Shown here piece after piece: positions 1 to 9,389 of a stretch of DNA of 64,000 nucleotides (the stretch's first letter is position 1; every line of letters starts with the position of its first letter). The stretch spans positions 868,001 through 932,000 of the forward strand of contig NZ_JAWJZH010000001.1 in NCBI RefSeq assembly GCF_033063295.1. The letters run 5' to 3'. The translations under genes and the position numbers were made by a program. The stretch is from Nitrosomonas sp. Is35. GTDB taxonomy: Bacteria; Pseudomonadota; Gammaproteobacteria; Burkholderiales; Nitrosomonadaceae. The notes under the pieces are model-generated. The model did no database searches. It saw nothing but the letters and a program-made list of their open reading frames with translations, and was not told where the DNA came from.

Positions 1-2
1 AA

Positions 3-233
3 TATCCGCCGGCAGCGAAAAAGAACGGCATAAAAGGCTATGTCGTTTTGTCTGTGCTGGTTGAAACCGATGGCTCGGTCAATCAGGTGCAAGTGCTCGA
101 ATCCAGTCCGTCGGGCATGTTTGATTCAGCTGCGTTGCAGGGCATACGCGCGTGGCACTTTGAACCGGCCAAATACAAAGGCGAAACGGTTCGTGTCTGG
201 GCCAAGCAAAAAATCCGCTTCGATCTATCTTGA
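3..233 (+). CDS. TonB C-terminal domain (partial, 5' end outside window)
   Basis: The frame is open from the window edge and ends in TGA at 231-233. The visible 76 residues begin YPPAAKKNGIKGYV and end near RVWAKQKIRFDLS, a typical TonB C-terminal domain. TonB proteins span the periplasm and pass proton-motive energy from ExbBD to outer-membrane receptors by pairing this domain with the receptor's TonB box. The membrane anchor and proline-rich linker lie upstream of the window. The stop overlaps the next start (TGATG), so it is cotranscribed with the TPR gene and probably serves the receptor at 1567. Confidence 0.85.
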   Translation, partial: YPPAAKKNGIKGYVVLSVLVETDGSVNQVQVLESSPSGMFDSAALQGIRAWHFEPAKYKGETVRVWAKQKIRFDLS

Positions 234-1414
234 TGTTTGCGATGAACAATCGATCGAACTGGCCGCTGCATTTTCTTGTTTACGTGGCTATCGCGCTGAG
301 CTGTTACGTGCATTCCGTCCAGGCGGCGGAGAAAAAAGCGCCACCGGCCGACTTTATCGAACTGGCCGCCGTCATGTTAAAAGACGGCCATCACGACCGC
401 GCGTTAATGGCGCTGCAAAGTGTTGACCTGGGAAACAAGAAAACCGATCTGGCCCGTTTCTATACGCTGCAAGGCCTGGCCTATTTGGGATTGAACGATC
501 TCGGCGCGGCTAAGGACAGTTTGCAGCAAGCCGTCAAAAACGGCCAGCAAGATCCGTCGATTTTTATCTATCTGGCGCAAGTCTATTTCGGCCTCAAGGA
601 TTACAAAAAAACCATCGATGCGATCGGCAAGGCCGGGAGTCAGGTCAATAAGGATGCTGCATTGATCAGTTTAAAAGCGGAATCCTATTGGCATCTGCAA
701 GACACCGAAGCGGCTATCCATGCGCTGAACGACGGGCAGCGGGTCTTTCCGGCCGATTTACGTTTTCTCAAGCGCAAAGTTTTTTATTTTGTCGAGCTGG
801 GGCTTTATCAGGAAGCCGTCAAGCTGGGCAGAGACTATCTGAAGCGATCCAACGCCGGCGCTGCCGATTATGTCGCGTTTGGCAATGCATTACGGCTGAG
901 TCGCGAGTACCAGGAAGCGATCAACATTCTGGAAATCGCGCGCCTGCAATTTCCGCAGGACGAGATGGTTGCAAAGCTGCTGGCACATACCTATCTGGAT
1001 CATGGAAAACTGAATTCCGCGGCATTCATCCTGGAACAAGCGGCGTTGCTGAATCCGCAACTGCAAGCGGAAGCGGCGGAAGTTTACCGGCGCGCCGGGC
1101 GGTTTCATAAGGCCTTGACCTTGAATGAAAGCATTGGCGACCAGAAAGTTAAATTCAAGCAACGGTTGTCCATTCTGCTGGCATTGAAACAGTTCGAGCG
1201 CGCGGCCAATATGGAATCGAGTTTGTACCGCACCGGTTTGCTGGAGGATCAGGATGTCCGCTACGCGCTGGCTTATGCGTTATTTTCCAGCCGCCGCTTT
1301 GCCGAAGCCAATAAGCATCTGGATCACCTGAAGAATGCCGAATTGTTCAGAAAAGGCACCGAGCTGCGCCGTTTGATGGAAATTTGCAAAACCGAGCCAT
1401 GGCAATGTACGTAA
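233..1414 (+). CDS. Secreted tetratricopeptide-repeat protein
   Basis: The 393-residue protein starts at ATG 233, which overlaps the tonB stop; a TTG three bases upstream is a weaker option. An N-terminal hydrophobic segment ending near HSVQAAEKK looks like a signal peptide. The rest is helical with TPR-like patterns such as ARFYTLQGLAYLGLNDLGAAKD and repeated A-L-Y spacing through residue 380. TPR proteins are protein-protein scaffolds. Its place between tonB and a TonB-dependent receptor suggests a periplasmic accessory of that uptake system. The exact role cannot be read from the sequence. Confidence 0.8.
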   Translation: MFAMNNRSNWPLHFLVYVAIALSCYVHSVQAAEKKAPPADFIELAAVMLKDGHHDRALMALQSVDLGNKKTDLARFYTLQGLAYLGLNDLGAAKDSLQQAVKNGQQDPSIFIYLAQVYFGLKDYKKTIDAIGKAGSQVNKDAALISLKAESYWHLQDTEAAIHALNDGQRVFPADLRFLKRKVFYFVELGLYQEAVKLGRDYLKRSNAGAADYVAFGNALRLSREYQEAINILEIARLQFPQDEMVAKLLAHTYLDHGKLNSAAFILEQAALLNPQLQAEAAEVYRRAGRFHKALTLNESIGDQKVKFKQRLSILLALKQFERAANMESSLYRTGLLEDQDVRYALAYALFSSRRFAEANKHLDHLKNAELFRKGTELRRLMEICKTEPWQCT

Positions 1415-1566
1415 TGCAATCGCTGGCAACGCTGGAATCATTCCGCGTTGTCTTTCTTTTTATACCGCCTTAACAGCCACTCCGAGACGCTTTCCTTTTC
1501 GATTAACTGAGAATTGATCTTCGCATGCAGCCGATGCGCGTGTGGAGAGGGGGCTTGATACGCCAA

Positions 1567-4500
1567 ATGAATACAAAACTAATAAAAATTTTCCGGATTT
1601 GCTGTTTCCTCGTAATTGCTGTGATCAATACCTCCGCCTGGGGAAGCGATGAAAAAGCCGAATTCTCAATTCATCTGTTTCAGAATGGATTGCCTATCGC
1701 CGATGCCGAGTTGTCGATCAATAGCGAATCGTTCGATAAATCCAGTGCGATCCTGATTTTTGAGGCGACTCCGGCTACCTACACTTGGCGGCCGGGTAGC
1801 GATGCGCCGTTGAAAACCAATGCGAGCGGCAGCTTGGCGGGGAAATTGCCGCCCGGGTTTTATCAATTCACCATCAATACGAAAGATCAGGAATTTACTT
1901 TCGATCTGCCGCTGCGCCCGGCGGAGAATGCGCAGATTCTCGTCACTTTTTATCCGGGCAAGAAGAAACCGCTGCTGAATATCGAAAGCTCGGTGGCGGG
2001 CACGCTGGCCGGATCAGCGGCCGGTGAGGGAAGGCGCGATCAAGGCGAAGGCACGATCTCGGTTCAAGTGATATCGGCGGAAACACAAAAACCCGTCAAG
2101 GATGTGCAAGTGTTTCTGAGCGGTTTGAAAGAAAAATTCAGAACCGACGAACAAGGCCAGATCACAACAACGGTTCCCGCCGGGAGTTACAGTGTTTCGT
2201 TACTGCACAATGCTTACAGCAGCCAGACGTTGGATGACGTGAGAATTGAGCAGGATCAGAACACGCCTTTAAGTTTTAAATTGACACCGGCGGGTGTCGA
2301 ATTGGCCGAATATGTGGTGCTCGAACCTCACTTGGCGGGTACGGTGGCTTCGGTGATCGAGGAGCAAAGAACGGCAACCTCCGTGGCCACGGTCTTAGGT
2401 GCAGAGCAATTCAGCCGGGCTGGCGACGGCGATGCCGCCAGTGCGCTGCGAAGAGCTTCCGGGTTAACCTTGGTAGGCGGTCAATTCATTTTTATCCGCG
2501 GATTGGGCGAGCGTTTTTCCTCAACGCTGGTCAACGGCGCCGCAGTCCCCAGCCCGGATGCGACCCGGCGCGTTGTGCCGCTGGATCTGTTTCCGACCAA
2601 TATACTTGAAAGTGTCATGGTACAGAAAACCTATTCGCCCGATCGTCCCGCGGAATTTGCAGGCGGTACGATAGAAATGCGCACGCGTGGCATTCCCGAT
2701 GCGTTTTTCTTCAACTTAAATCTGCAAACCGGCATGAACGACAATACGACGTTCCAGGATGGTTTGACTTATAAAGGGGGCGGGGCGGATTTTACCAGTT
2801 ACGACGATGGCGCGCGTGCTCTGCCGGATTCGCTCGCCGATGCGACAAAGGATGGCGTGCCTATCAAACCGGCATCTGTTTTTAATCCCAGCGGATTTAC
2901 ACCCAAACAGATTGAGAAGTTTGGCGAGGATTTATCGGGCGTGTGGGATGTCGATCGGAAAAAACGCGCACCGGATACCGGTATGCAAGCATCGATGGGA
3001 GATAGTTTCACATTCGGTGATTTCCGGCTGGGGTATATCGCGGCGGCCGGGTGGAAACGCGAATTCAGAAAACAAAATGAAATCAACCGCGAATTTGTCG
3101 CTGCCGATACCGGCGACGGCAGCTTGAGAAAAGTTCAGGATTTTCGTATGCAACGCTCGTTGAGCGAGGTGCAGCTGACCGGTTATGCGGGCACGGAGTT
3201 GCATTACAAAGAGGATCATAAGGTTTTTGCCAAAACGATGTTTCTCCGCCAGGCGTTCGATGAAGCCAGAATTTCTCAAGGATTCACCGATGCGGAGACC
3301 AATGATATCCGCAGAACACGGCTGAAGTTCTTTTCCAACCAATTGTTGATGACCCAAGTGGGTGGTGAACATCGATTCGACCGGTTGAAAGATTTGTCGA
3401 TTAATTGGCTGTATACCAATGCAACAGCCAACCGGGAAGAGCCTAAAACGCGCGATTACCGTTTTGATTCCGATAGGCAAGGCAACTATTTCTTTGCGCA
3501 GCGCGCGGATAACAATCAAGTGATGTATGCGGACCTGGTCGATAAGGATCAGAGCTGGCGGGTGGACGGAAAACTGCCGGTGCAACCGTCGTTCAATCAC
3601 AAGATTACTCTGGGAAGCGGTTTTATTACGCAGCGTAAGACCAGGGATTCAGCTATCCAACGCTTTAATTACTTTCCGGTCGGCCGGGATGGCTTCAGTT
3701 CGGCGGTTTTATCGCAATCGTCGCTGGAAAGCATATTGCGGCCGCAGTATATCGGCGCCAACGGATTCCAGTTGCGTGACGTGACGCGCCCCAGCGATAA
3801 ATACACCGCCTCCCAGGATTTGTTTTCTTATTATGGGAAAATGGATTGGTTGATGTACGACCGGATCAACATTACCGGCGGGTTGCGCTGGGAAGACAAT
3901 GATCAGAGAGTCAACACTTTCACGCTGAACAATACACCTACAACCGCCCAGCTCAAGCGCGTCGATATGCTGCCATCCGTGGTGGGCACGTTGTTCTTAA
4001 CCGATAAGCAGCAGCTTCGCGCTGGTTTCAGCCAAACTTTATCAAGACCAGACTTCCGGGAATTGTCGGCAGCGCCTTTTACTGATATCAATACCAATCA
4101 GGAAACTGTCGGTAATCCCAATTTGAAGCAAACATCCATTACCAACTGGGATTTGCGCTGGGAATATTACTTATCGCCGACGGAAAATATTTTTGCCGGA
4201 TTTTTCTGGAAAGATTTAACCAAGCCGATTGAGCTGGTTGCGGTGCCGGGTACCGCCGGTCTCAACACTTATCAGAATACCGATAAAGCGAACATCTATG
4301 GGTTTGAGCTGGAGCTACTGAAGAAACTGGATTTTGTCCATCCGGTGTTGCAGAACTTTTATGTTGGCGGTAACTACACGTGGTCGGCATCGAATGTGCA
4401 ATTGAATGCCGATAATCTGAAAGCGCAAACGACCAACGACCGGCAACTGCAAGGTCATTCCGCGCAGATCGTCAATTTCCAGATCGGCTATGACAATCCG

Positions 4501-4767
4501 CAATGGAAAACGCAGGCGACGCTGTTATACAACGTTTCCAGCAAACGCATCATGGCCGCCGGGGTACTGGGCGCGCCGGATAAATACGAACAGCCCGTGC
4601 ATCAACTGGATTTTGTGTTTAGCCAGAATTTATACAGAGGATTGTCGATGCAAGTTTCCATGCAAAATTTGCTCGACTCCGAAATCCGGATTACTCAAGG
4701 CGATGAAGTCACCCGGGCATTCCGCCGCGGGCGCTTTTTTAACCTCAGTGTGCGCCTGGCATATTGA
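1567..4767 (+). CDS. TonB-dependent outer-membrane receptor with regulatory-like N-terminal domain
   Basis: The 1066-residue start at ATG 1567 is preferred over ATG 1525 because it opens directly into a signal peptide (MNTKLIKIFRICCFLVIAV, then SAWGS) and has a purine-rich GAGAGGGGG upstream. Residues of about 160-250 resemble a carboxypeptidase-regulatory-like beta domain. A plug domain follows (ASALRRASGLTLVGGQFIFI, then IRGLGERFSS), and the remainder is a beta-barrel ending in the aromatic strand RFFNLSVRLAY. Such receptors import scarce ligands through the outer membrane using TonB. The ligand is not recognisable from sequence; the Pho-linked neighbours suggest a phosphorus compound, which is inference. 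Confidence 0.9.
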   Translation: MNTKLIKIFRICCFLVIAVINTSAWGSDEKAEFSIHLFQNGLPIADAELSINSESFDKSSAILIFEATPATYTWRPGSDAPLKTNASGSLAGKLPPGFYQFTINTKDQEFTFDLPLRPAENAQILVTFYPGKKKPLLNIESSVAGTLAGSAAGEGRRDQGEGTISVQVISAETQKPVKDVQVFLSGLKEKFRTDEQGQITTTVPAGSYSVSLLHNAYSSQTLDDVRIEQDQNTPLSFKLTPAGVELAEYVVLEPHLAGTVASVIEEQRTATSVATVLGAEQFSRAGDGDAASALRRASGLTLVGGQFIFIRGLGERFSSTLVNGAAVPSPDATRRVVPLDLFPTNILESVMVQKTYSPDRPAEFAGGTIEMRTRGIPDAFFFNLNLQTGMNDNTTFQDGLTYKGGGADFTSYDDGARALPDSLADATKDGVPIKPASVFNPSGFTPKQIEKFGEDLSGVWDVDRKKRAPDTGMQASMGDSFTFGDFRLGYIAAAGWKREFRKQNEINREFVAADTGDGSLRKVQDFRMQRSLSEVQLTGYAGTELHYKEDHKVFAKTMFLRQAFDEARISQGFTDAETNDIRRTRLKFFSNQLLMTQVGGEHRFDRLKDLSINWLYTNATANREEPKTRDYRFDSDRQGNYFFAQRADNNQVMYADLVDKDQSWRVDGKLPVQPSFNHKITLGSGFITQRKTRDSAIQRFNYFPVGRDGFSSAVLSQSSLESILRPQYIGANGFQLRDVTRPSDKYTASQDLFSYYGKMDWLMYDRINITGGLRWEDNDQRVNTFTLNNTPTTAQLKRVDMLPSVVGTLFLTDKQQLRAGFSQTLSRPDFRELSAAPFTDINTNQETVGNPNLKQTSITNWDLRWEYYLSPTENIFAGFFWKDLTKPIELVAVPGTAGLNTYQNTDKANIYGFELELLKKLDFVHPVLQNFYVGGNYTWSASNVQLNADNLKAQTTNDRQLQGHSAQIVNFQIGYDNPQWKTQATLLYNVSSKRIMAAGVLGAPDKYEQPVHQLDFVFSQNLYRGLSMQVSMQNLLDSEIRITQGDEVTRAFRRGRFFNLSVRLAY

Positions 4768-4912
4768 TAAAGATTCTCAGAACCGGCATTTCATGTGCAG
4801 CGGATAAAAGCTTGCGCCAATTCAGCCAGCATTAATTTTCCTCGGGTTAAAGTGGTATCCGGCAGCGGGAAGTTTTCCGCACGGACAAACTACTTTTTAC
4901 GGGGATTCCATC

Positions 4913-5200
4913 ATGAAAAAATTCTTCCTTTTATTAGTAGCAGTTGCATTGGTTGTGATGCTCAGCGGTTTTCGCGCACCCAACGGCAACATTATTTCCA
5001 AAGGTGAGTTAGCGGATAAGCTGCTGATCAATATGGGCGAGCCGCATATCCGGACGGACTTGGGGCTGGTGCAGACTCGGGCTTTTGGCGGAATTATGTA
5101 CATTAAGCGGGAAGTGTGGACCTACAAGATAGACGATTATAGCTATCGCTTCATTATCGAAAACGGACGAATCGTTGCGGATCATTGGACTAGGTTTTAA
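4913..5200 (+). CDS. Small secreted DUF2845-like protein
   Basis: The 95-residue protein has an N-terminal hydrophobic signal (MKKFFLLLVAVALVVMLSGF). The mature part has the order KGELADKLLINMGEPHIRTD, then VWTYKIDDYSYRFIIENGRI, a pattern like the DUF2845/SmpA-type small periplasmic folds. A GGGGATT ribosome site precedes ATG 4913. It follows the receptor by 145 bases and precedes the beta-helix gene. The family name is a resemblance judged by eye, and no function is known to me. Confidence 0.65.
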   Translation: MKKFFLLLVAVALVVMLSGFRAPNGNIISKGELADKLLINMGEPHIRTDLGLVQTRAFGGIMYIKREVWTYKIDDYSYRFIIENGRIVADHWTRF

Positions 5201-5274
5201 CCGTTCGGATAATGATTCAAACGTTTCTCAAGGAAGTGATGTACTGCTGAGGGTTTGCATGATGACGACATATA

Positions 5275-5319
5275 TTTTCATATGAACGTAATACCCCTGT
5301 CATGTTGGCTTGGTAGATT
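5275..5319 (+). promoter_or_regulatory. Putative Pho box and -10 upstream of the beta-helix gene
   Basis: Three half-sites lie 11 bases apart: TTTTCAT (5275), ACGTAAT (5286) and CTGTCAT (5297), against the PhoB half-site consensus CTGTCAT. A -10-like TAGATT begins at 5314, ten bases after the last half-site. The pstS upstream region has a perfect CTGTCAT in the same relation to TAAGAT. PhoB control is inferred from this match. Confidence 0.6.
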
Positions 5320-5351
5320 GGCTTACCTAAATAAAATTTTGAGGTAAGTAA

Positions 5352-6953
5352 ATGATGTTCAAATCAGGTTCTATAAAAAAATTAATCGCGGCATCTGTTG
5401 CGTTACTGGGCACAGCCGCAATGAACGGGCACGCAGCAACCGCAACGTTTGATCCGGCAAGCGGTATTGTCAATTTACCTGTCGTGGAAGTATTGAGCGG
5501 CAGCACATCTTCATTCTACAGTGCGCAATTACAACTGAGCGGTGGCGAGCTGCAATTGATCGCAGCCAGTCCAATCGCAGCGACAACCGGACAGCGTAAT
5601 GTGTTTGATTCCGATACCAGTGCGGTGCATGTTGCTTCGGTTACCGTCGGCGCGGATGATTTTTATGCTAAGTTAAAATTGGTGTCTGGATCCAATCCAT
5701 TGCGTTTCACGGTGGATCAGCTGGTCAATAATGCATTCCAAGGCTGTCCAAGTTTCGCGGCGGCGGGTCCCAGTGCCGGTTCCTGTATTTTAAGCGGTGA
5801 GATTAAAACCAATGTGACGCTGACAAAAAATATCAACTGGATTCTATCGGGCGGTGTTTATGTCGGTGGCGATAACACGCAAAACGCAACCCTGACCATT
5901 AATCCCGGTACCAAGATTTTTGGTGAAGCGGGCGCGGATTATCTGTTTATCCGGCGCGGTTCCAAAATCATGGCCGAAGGAACACCGGATAATCCGATTG
6001 TAATGTCCGGCCCATTGCAACAATCGCCCGGTGAGTGGGGTGGTTTGCTGATCGCGGGCAATGCGCCGATCAACGGTTGTAATGTGGGTGTGACGCTTTG
6101 TGAGGCACCATTCGAGGCGATTACGTCGGAGTTTTTTGGCGGTAACAATCCAACGGAAAACAGCGGCGTGGTCAAGTATACGCAGATTCTTTTTGCCGGG
6201 TTTGCCGTACGTCCGGATGAAGAACTCAATGGCTTGACGCTCATGGGTGTCGGTTCGGGCACATTGATTAATTATGTGCAAGTGCATGCCGGTTTGGACG
6301 ATGGCGTGGAAATGTTCGGTGGCACGGTACAAATGAAGCATTTGGTGCTGACCGAAAATCGTGACGATGCGTTCGATTGGACCAGCGGTTTCAAAGGCCG
6401 GGCGCAATTTGTCCTGGTGAAACAATCTCCTGGTATCGGTGATCGTGGTATTGAAGCGGACAACAATGAGAAAAACCACGACAGTCTGCCGCGCGCGCAT
6501 CCCATTTTATCCAACTTCACCATTATCGGCCGCAATGATACCGGTGCTACCCAAGGCATCTTGCTACGCCGCGGAACGGCGGGAAATATTTGGAATTCGG
6601 TTATTACCGGATCACCGGTTTGTGTGCGCATCGATAGCGCTTCGACCTATGTTAATGCCGGTGCTCCAGGCAGTTTGACGGGTGAATTGACGATGCAGAA
6701 CTCTTTTGCGCAATGCGCCCAGAATTTTGCGAATGGCGACGGCGCTACATTCTCTGTGTCCGATTGGTTCTTGTCCCAATCCGAAAATAAAGCGGAAGAT
6801 CCTCTGTTGGATGGTTATTTACCCAAAACCGGTTCGCCACTGATATTGGGCGGAGCCGCAGTGAGCGATGCTTTCTTTGATGTGGTCGATTATGCCGGCG
6901 CGTTCAAGGATGCGAGCCAAGATTGGACCAAGGAATGGACCTTCCCGTTTTAA
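5352..6953 (+). CDS. Secreted beta-helix-like protein, Pho-linked
   Basis: The 533-residue protein has a signal peptide (residues 1 to about 28, ending NGHAATA). The centre is rich in Gly, Asn and Val in rungs typical of parallel beta-helices, for example GLLIAGNAPINGC, GVVKYTQILFAG and WNSVITGSPV. Cysteines at the GCNVGVTLCE segment could form a disulfide. Similar large secreted proteins are often found beside TonB-dependent receptors of this type. GAGGTAAGTAA precedes ATG 5352. The Pho box upstream suggests expression under phosphate limitation. Function is unknown; surface ligand capture for the receptor is a guess. Confidence 0.7.
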   Translation: MMFKSGSIKKLIAASVALLGTAAMNGHAATATFDPASGIVNLPVVEVLSGSTSSFYSAQLQLSGGELQLIAASPIAATTGQRNVFDSDTSAVHVASVTVGADDFYAKLKLVSGSNPLRFTVDQLVNNAFQGCPSFAAAGPSAGSCILSGEIKTNVTLTKNINWILSGGVYVGGDNTQNATLTINPGTKIFGEAGADYLFIRRGSKIMAEGTPDNPIVMSGPLQQSPGEWGGLLIAGNAPINGCNVGVTLCEAPFEAITSEFFGGNNPTENSGVVKYTQILFAGFAVRPDEELNGLTLMGVGSGTLINYVQVHAGLDDGVEMFGGTVQMKHLVLTENRDDAFDWTSGFKGRAQFVLVKQSPGIGDRGIEADNNEKNHDSLPRAHPILSNFTIIGRNDTGATQGILLRRGTAGNIWNSVITGSPVCVRIDSASTYVNAGAPGSLTGELTMQNSFAQCAQNFANGDGATFSVSDWFLSQSENKAEDPLLDGYLPKTGSPLILGGAAVSDAFFDVVDYAGAFKDASQDWTKEWTFPF

Positions 6954-6972
6954 CGGATACCCTTTGGAAATG

Positions 6973-7004
6973 TTGTCTACACTCCCCTCTATTAGTGTAG
7001 ACAA
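6973..7004 (+). terminator. Hairpin after the beta-helix gene
   Basis: An 11-base perfect inverted repeat, TTGTCTACACT at 6973-6983 and AGTGTAGACAA at 6994-7004, encloses a 10-base loop, 19 bases after the stop codon. No T tract follows, so it may be a processing or stabilising hairpin rather than a terminator. Confidence 0.5.
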
Positions 7005-7118
7005 AACCGCTTAACCCAAGCACTTTTACTGTTGAAGTGTCACAACGATCCGGGAGATCGGGGGCGTTCTGAATTGGGTTTATGTTTTTCTGCTGTTTTC
7101 ACTTCTTCTCGTAGCACA

Positions 7119-7163
7119 CCTCCCGGACACTGCCATCGGCAAGTTGTCCGGGAGGTTTTTTTT
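7119..7163 (+). terminator. Intrinsic terminator before the pst promoter
   Basis: The stem CCTCCCGGACA (7119-7129) pairs with TGTCCGGGAGG (7145-7155) and is followed by eight T residues. It insulates the pst operon from upstream transcription. Confidence 0.85.
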
Positions 7164-7176
7164 ATGCGAAATAGGA

Positions 7177-7210
7177 CTGTCATCATCCTGTCATGCTGGC
7201 CGGTTAAGAT
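7177..7210 (+). promoter_or_regulatory. Pho box and -10 of the pst operon
   Basis: Two perfect PhoB half-sites CTGTCAT occur at 7177-7183 and 7188-7194, spaced 11 bases apart as in the classical Pho box, and TAAGAT begins at 7205 as a -10. In such promoters PhoB replaces the -35 contact. pstS starts 45 bases further on. Confidence 0.9.
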
Positions 7211-7254
7211 TTTCATCCGAGACGCGCGCTATTGATTGATTGGGAGAATATAAG

Positions 7255-8289
7255 ATGAAATTGCAATTCGGCCTGATGCTTGCTTCTGCGGCATTACTTT
7301 TTACCACGCACGCAGGTGCCGCCGATATCACCGGTGCAGGCGCGACTTTTCCCTATCCGGTTTACGCCAAATGGGCCGATGCCTATAACAAAGCAACCGG
7401 GATCCGGTTAAATTACCAATCCATTGGTTCCGGTGGCGGCATCAAGCAAATCAAAGCCAAGACCGTTGATTTCGGCGCTTCGGATAAGCCGCTGACAGTC
7501 GAGGAACTGGAGAAAAACGGTTTGACGCAGTTTCCCACCGTGATTGGCGGCGTGGTGCCGGTCATTAACGTGGAAGGCATGCAGGCCGGTCAGATCAAAT
7601 TAACCGGAGCGGTGCTGGCGGATATTTTCCTGGGCAAAATCAAACGCTGGAATGATCCCGCGATTACCGGTTTAAATGGCGATGTCAAATTGCCGGACAG
7701 CAATATTGCCGTGGTGCATCGCGCGGACGGTTCCGGTACTACATTTTTGTTTACCGATTATTTGAGTAAAGTCAGTCCGGAGTGGAAAGAAAAAATCGGC
7801 GCCGATGCTTCCGTGGCGTGGCCCATCGGTACCGGTGGCAAAGGTAATGAAGGTGTGGCCAATTTTGTGAGGCAAATCAAGAATTCGATCGGTTATGTCG
7901 AAGCGGCCTACGTTAAACAAAGCAAAATGAACTATGTGCAATTGCAGAATCGCGACGGCGCTTATGTCATTCCTGCCGAAGAGAACTTCAAAGCCGCGGC
8001 GATCAACACGCAGTGGAGCATGACCACGGGGTTTTACGAGATTCTGACCAATAAGCCCGGACAAGATAGCTGGCCTATTACCGGCGCTACTTTTGTCCTG
8101 ATGCATCAATCCCAGGAAAACTCCGCGCACGCATTGGAAGTATTGAAATTCTTTGAATGGGCTTATGCGCACGGCGATGAAATGGCGTTGGCGCTCGATT
8201 ATATTCCATTACCGGACGATATCGTAAAACTGATCGAGGATTCCTGGAGAACCCGGATTAAAGGCAAAGATGGCCGAGCCATTTACTAA
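7255..8289 (+). CDS. pstS: Phosphate ABC transporter substrate-binding protein PstS
   Basis: The start is ATG 7255, after GGGAG at 7242-7246; the in-frame TTG at 7240 overlaps that ribosome site and is unlikely. The 344-residue protein has a signal peptide ending THAGA and the hallmark [16 protein letters not shown], then [11 protein letters not shown] and [16 protein letters not shown] phosphate-binding segments. It binds inorganic phosphate in the periplasm and delivers it to PstCA. It is first in pstSCAB under a strong Pho box. Confidence 0.97.
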   Translation: MKLQFGLMLASAALLFTTHAGAADITGAGATFPYPVYAKWADAYNKATGIRLNYQSIGSGGGIKQIKAKTVDFGASDKPLTVEELEKNGLTQFPTVIGGVVPVINVEGMQAGQIKLTGAVLADIFLGKIKRWNDPAITGLNGDVKLPDSNIAVVHRADGSGTTFLFTDYLSKVSPEWKEKIGADASVAWPIGTGGKGNEGVANFVRQIKNSIGYVEAAYVKQSKMNYVQLQNRDGAYVIPAEENFKAAAINTQWSMTTGFYEILTNKPGQDSWPITGATFVLMHQSQENSAHALEVLKFFEWAYAHGDEMALALDYIPLPDDIVKLIEDSWRTRIKGKDGRAIY

Positions 8290-8391
8290 CCGGCTCAATA
8301 GCCCGCGGGAAACTCAAGATCAGAGACGGAATGTTGCTCAATGCCATGCGTAATCACCTTCTGCTAGCGGTTATCACAAAAATAAGCCTTA

Positions 8392-8411
8392 CACGCCTGC
8401 AATCAGGCGTG
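8392..8411 (+). promoter_or_regulatory. Intercistronic hairpin between pstS and pstC
   Basis: CACGCCTG (8392-8399) and CAGGCGTG (8404-8411) form a perfect 8-base stem with a CAAT loop, followed by GGCAAAAACG and the pstC ATG. It could stabilise the pstS mRNA or attenuate readthrough, giving more PstS than PstCAB. Confidence 0.6.
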
Positions 8412-8420
8412 GCAAAAACG

Positions 8421-9383
8421 ATGCCCGCAACCCATACGGCAGCAAAATTGAACCGGCAACGGTTGCTTGATTGGGTATTCCGCAAAGCGGCCTGGTTTTT
8501 TACCGCGCTGGTTTTTGTATTGCTGGCGGCCTTGTTGCTTTCTTTGCTGATCGGCAGCTGGCCTGCGATGCAGGCGTTTGGTTTTGATTTTCTATTCAGT
8601 ACGCAGTGGAATCCGGTCACGGAGAAATTTGGCGCGCTGGTGCCCATCATCGGTACGCTGGTTACGTCACTGATTGCGCTATCAATCGGAGTTCCGGTGA
8701 GCTTTGGTATCGCGCTGTTTCTGACCGAGCTTTCCCCTCCCTGGTTGCGCCGCCCCTTGGGAACAGCGATTGAGTTATTGGCCGGTATTCCCAGCATTAT
8801 TTACGGCATGTGGGGCTTGTTCGTATTCGCGCCGTTTTTTGCGAAACATATACAACCAGGCATGCAGAGCACACTCGGAGAAATAGCTGGGATCGGTTTT
8901 TTGTTTGAAGGCGCTGTGATGGGAATTGGCATGCTTACGGCCGGTATTATCCTGGCAATCATGGTGATCCCTTTTATTGCTTCCGTGATCCGCGATGTAT
9001 TTGAGGTGGTGCCTTCAATGCTCAAAGAATCCGCCTACGCGCTTGGCGCGACCACGTGGGAAGTGATTTGGCATGTGGTTTTGCCCTATACCAAGACCGG
9101 TGTGGTCGGCGGCATCATGCTCGGTCTGGGCCGCGCCTTGGGCGAGACGATGGCGGTTACTTTTGTGATTGGCAATGCGCACCAGTTGCACGCTTCTCTT
9201 TTCATGCCGGGTAATAGCATTGCTTCGGCATTAGCCAATGAGTTTACGGAAGCCGATGGTGACTTGTACACCGCCGCATTGATCGAGCTGGGTTTGATTC
9301 TGTTCTTGATCACCTTTGTGGTACTGGCTTGTTCCAAGATTCTTTTATTGCGGCTGAAAAAACGCGAAGGCGGGACTTCCTAG
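8421..9383 (+). CDS. pstC: Phosphate ABC transporter permease PstC
   Basis: ATG 8421 gives 320 residues beginning [20 protein letters not shown], like other PstC N-termini. An upstream ATG at 8331 is possible but would add 30 unusual residues encoded across the intercistronic hairpin. Several transmembrane helices are visible, with the permease EAA-type loop [20 protein letters not shown]. PstC and PstA form the inner-membrane channel. pstA follows after six bases. Confidence 0.93.
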   Translation: MPATHTAAKLNRQRLLDWVFRKAAWFFTALVFVLLAALLLSLLIGSWPAMQAFGFDFLFSTQWNPVTEKFGALVPIIGTLVTSLIALSIGVPVSFGIALFLTELSPPWLRRPLGTAIELLAGIPSIIYGMWGLFVFAPFFAKHIQPGMQSTLGEIAGIGFLFEGAVMGIGMLTAGIILAIMVIPFIASVIRDVFEVVPSMLKESAYALGATTWEVIWHVVLPYTKTGVVGGIMLGLGRALGETMAVTFVIGNAHQLHASLFMPGNSIASALANEFTEADGDLYTAALIELGLILFLITFVVLACSKILLLRLKKREGGTS

Positions 9384-9389
9384 CGTGAC

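Noticed and set aside
2932..3600. Minus-strand frame of 222 codons inside the receptor gene.
   Set aside because: It lies wholly within a strongly coding plus-strand gene and has no recognisable product.
7032..7235. Open frame of 67 codons on the plus strand between the beta-helix gene and pstS.
   Set aside because: It runs through an intrinsic terminator and the Pho box, and its start has no ribosome site. It is a chance frame.
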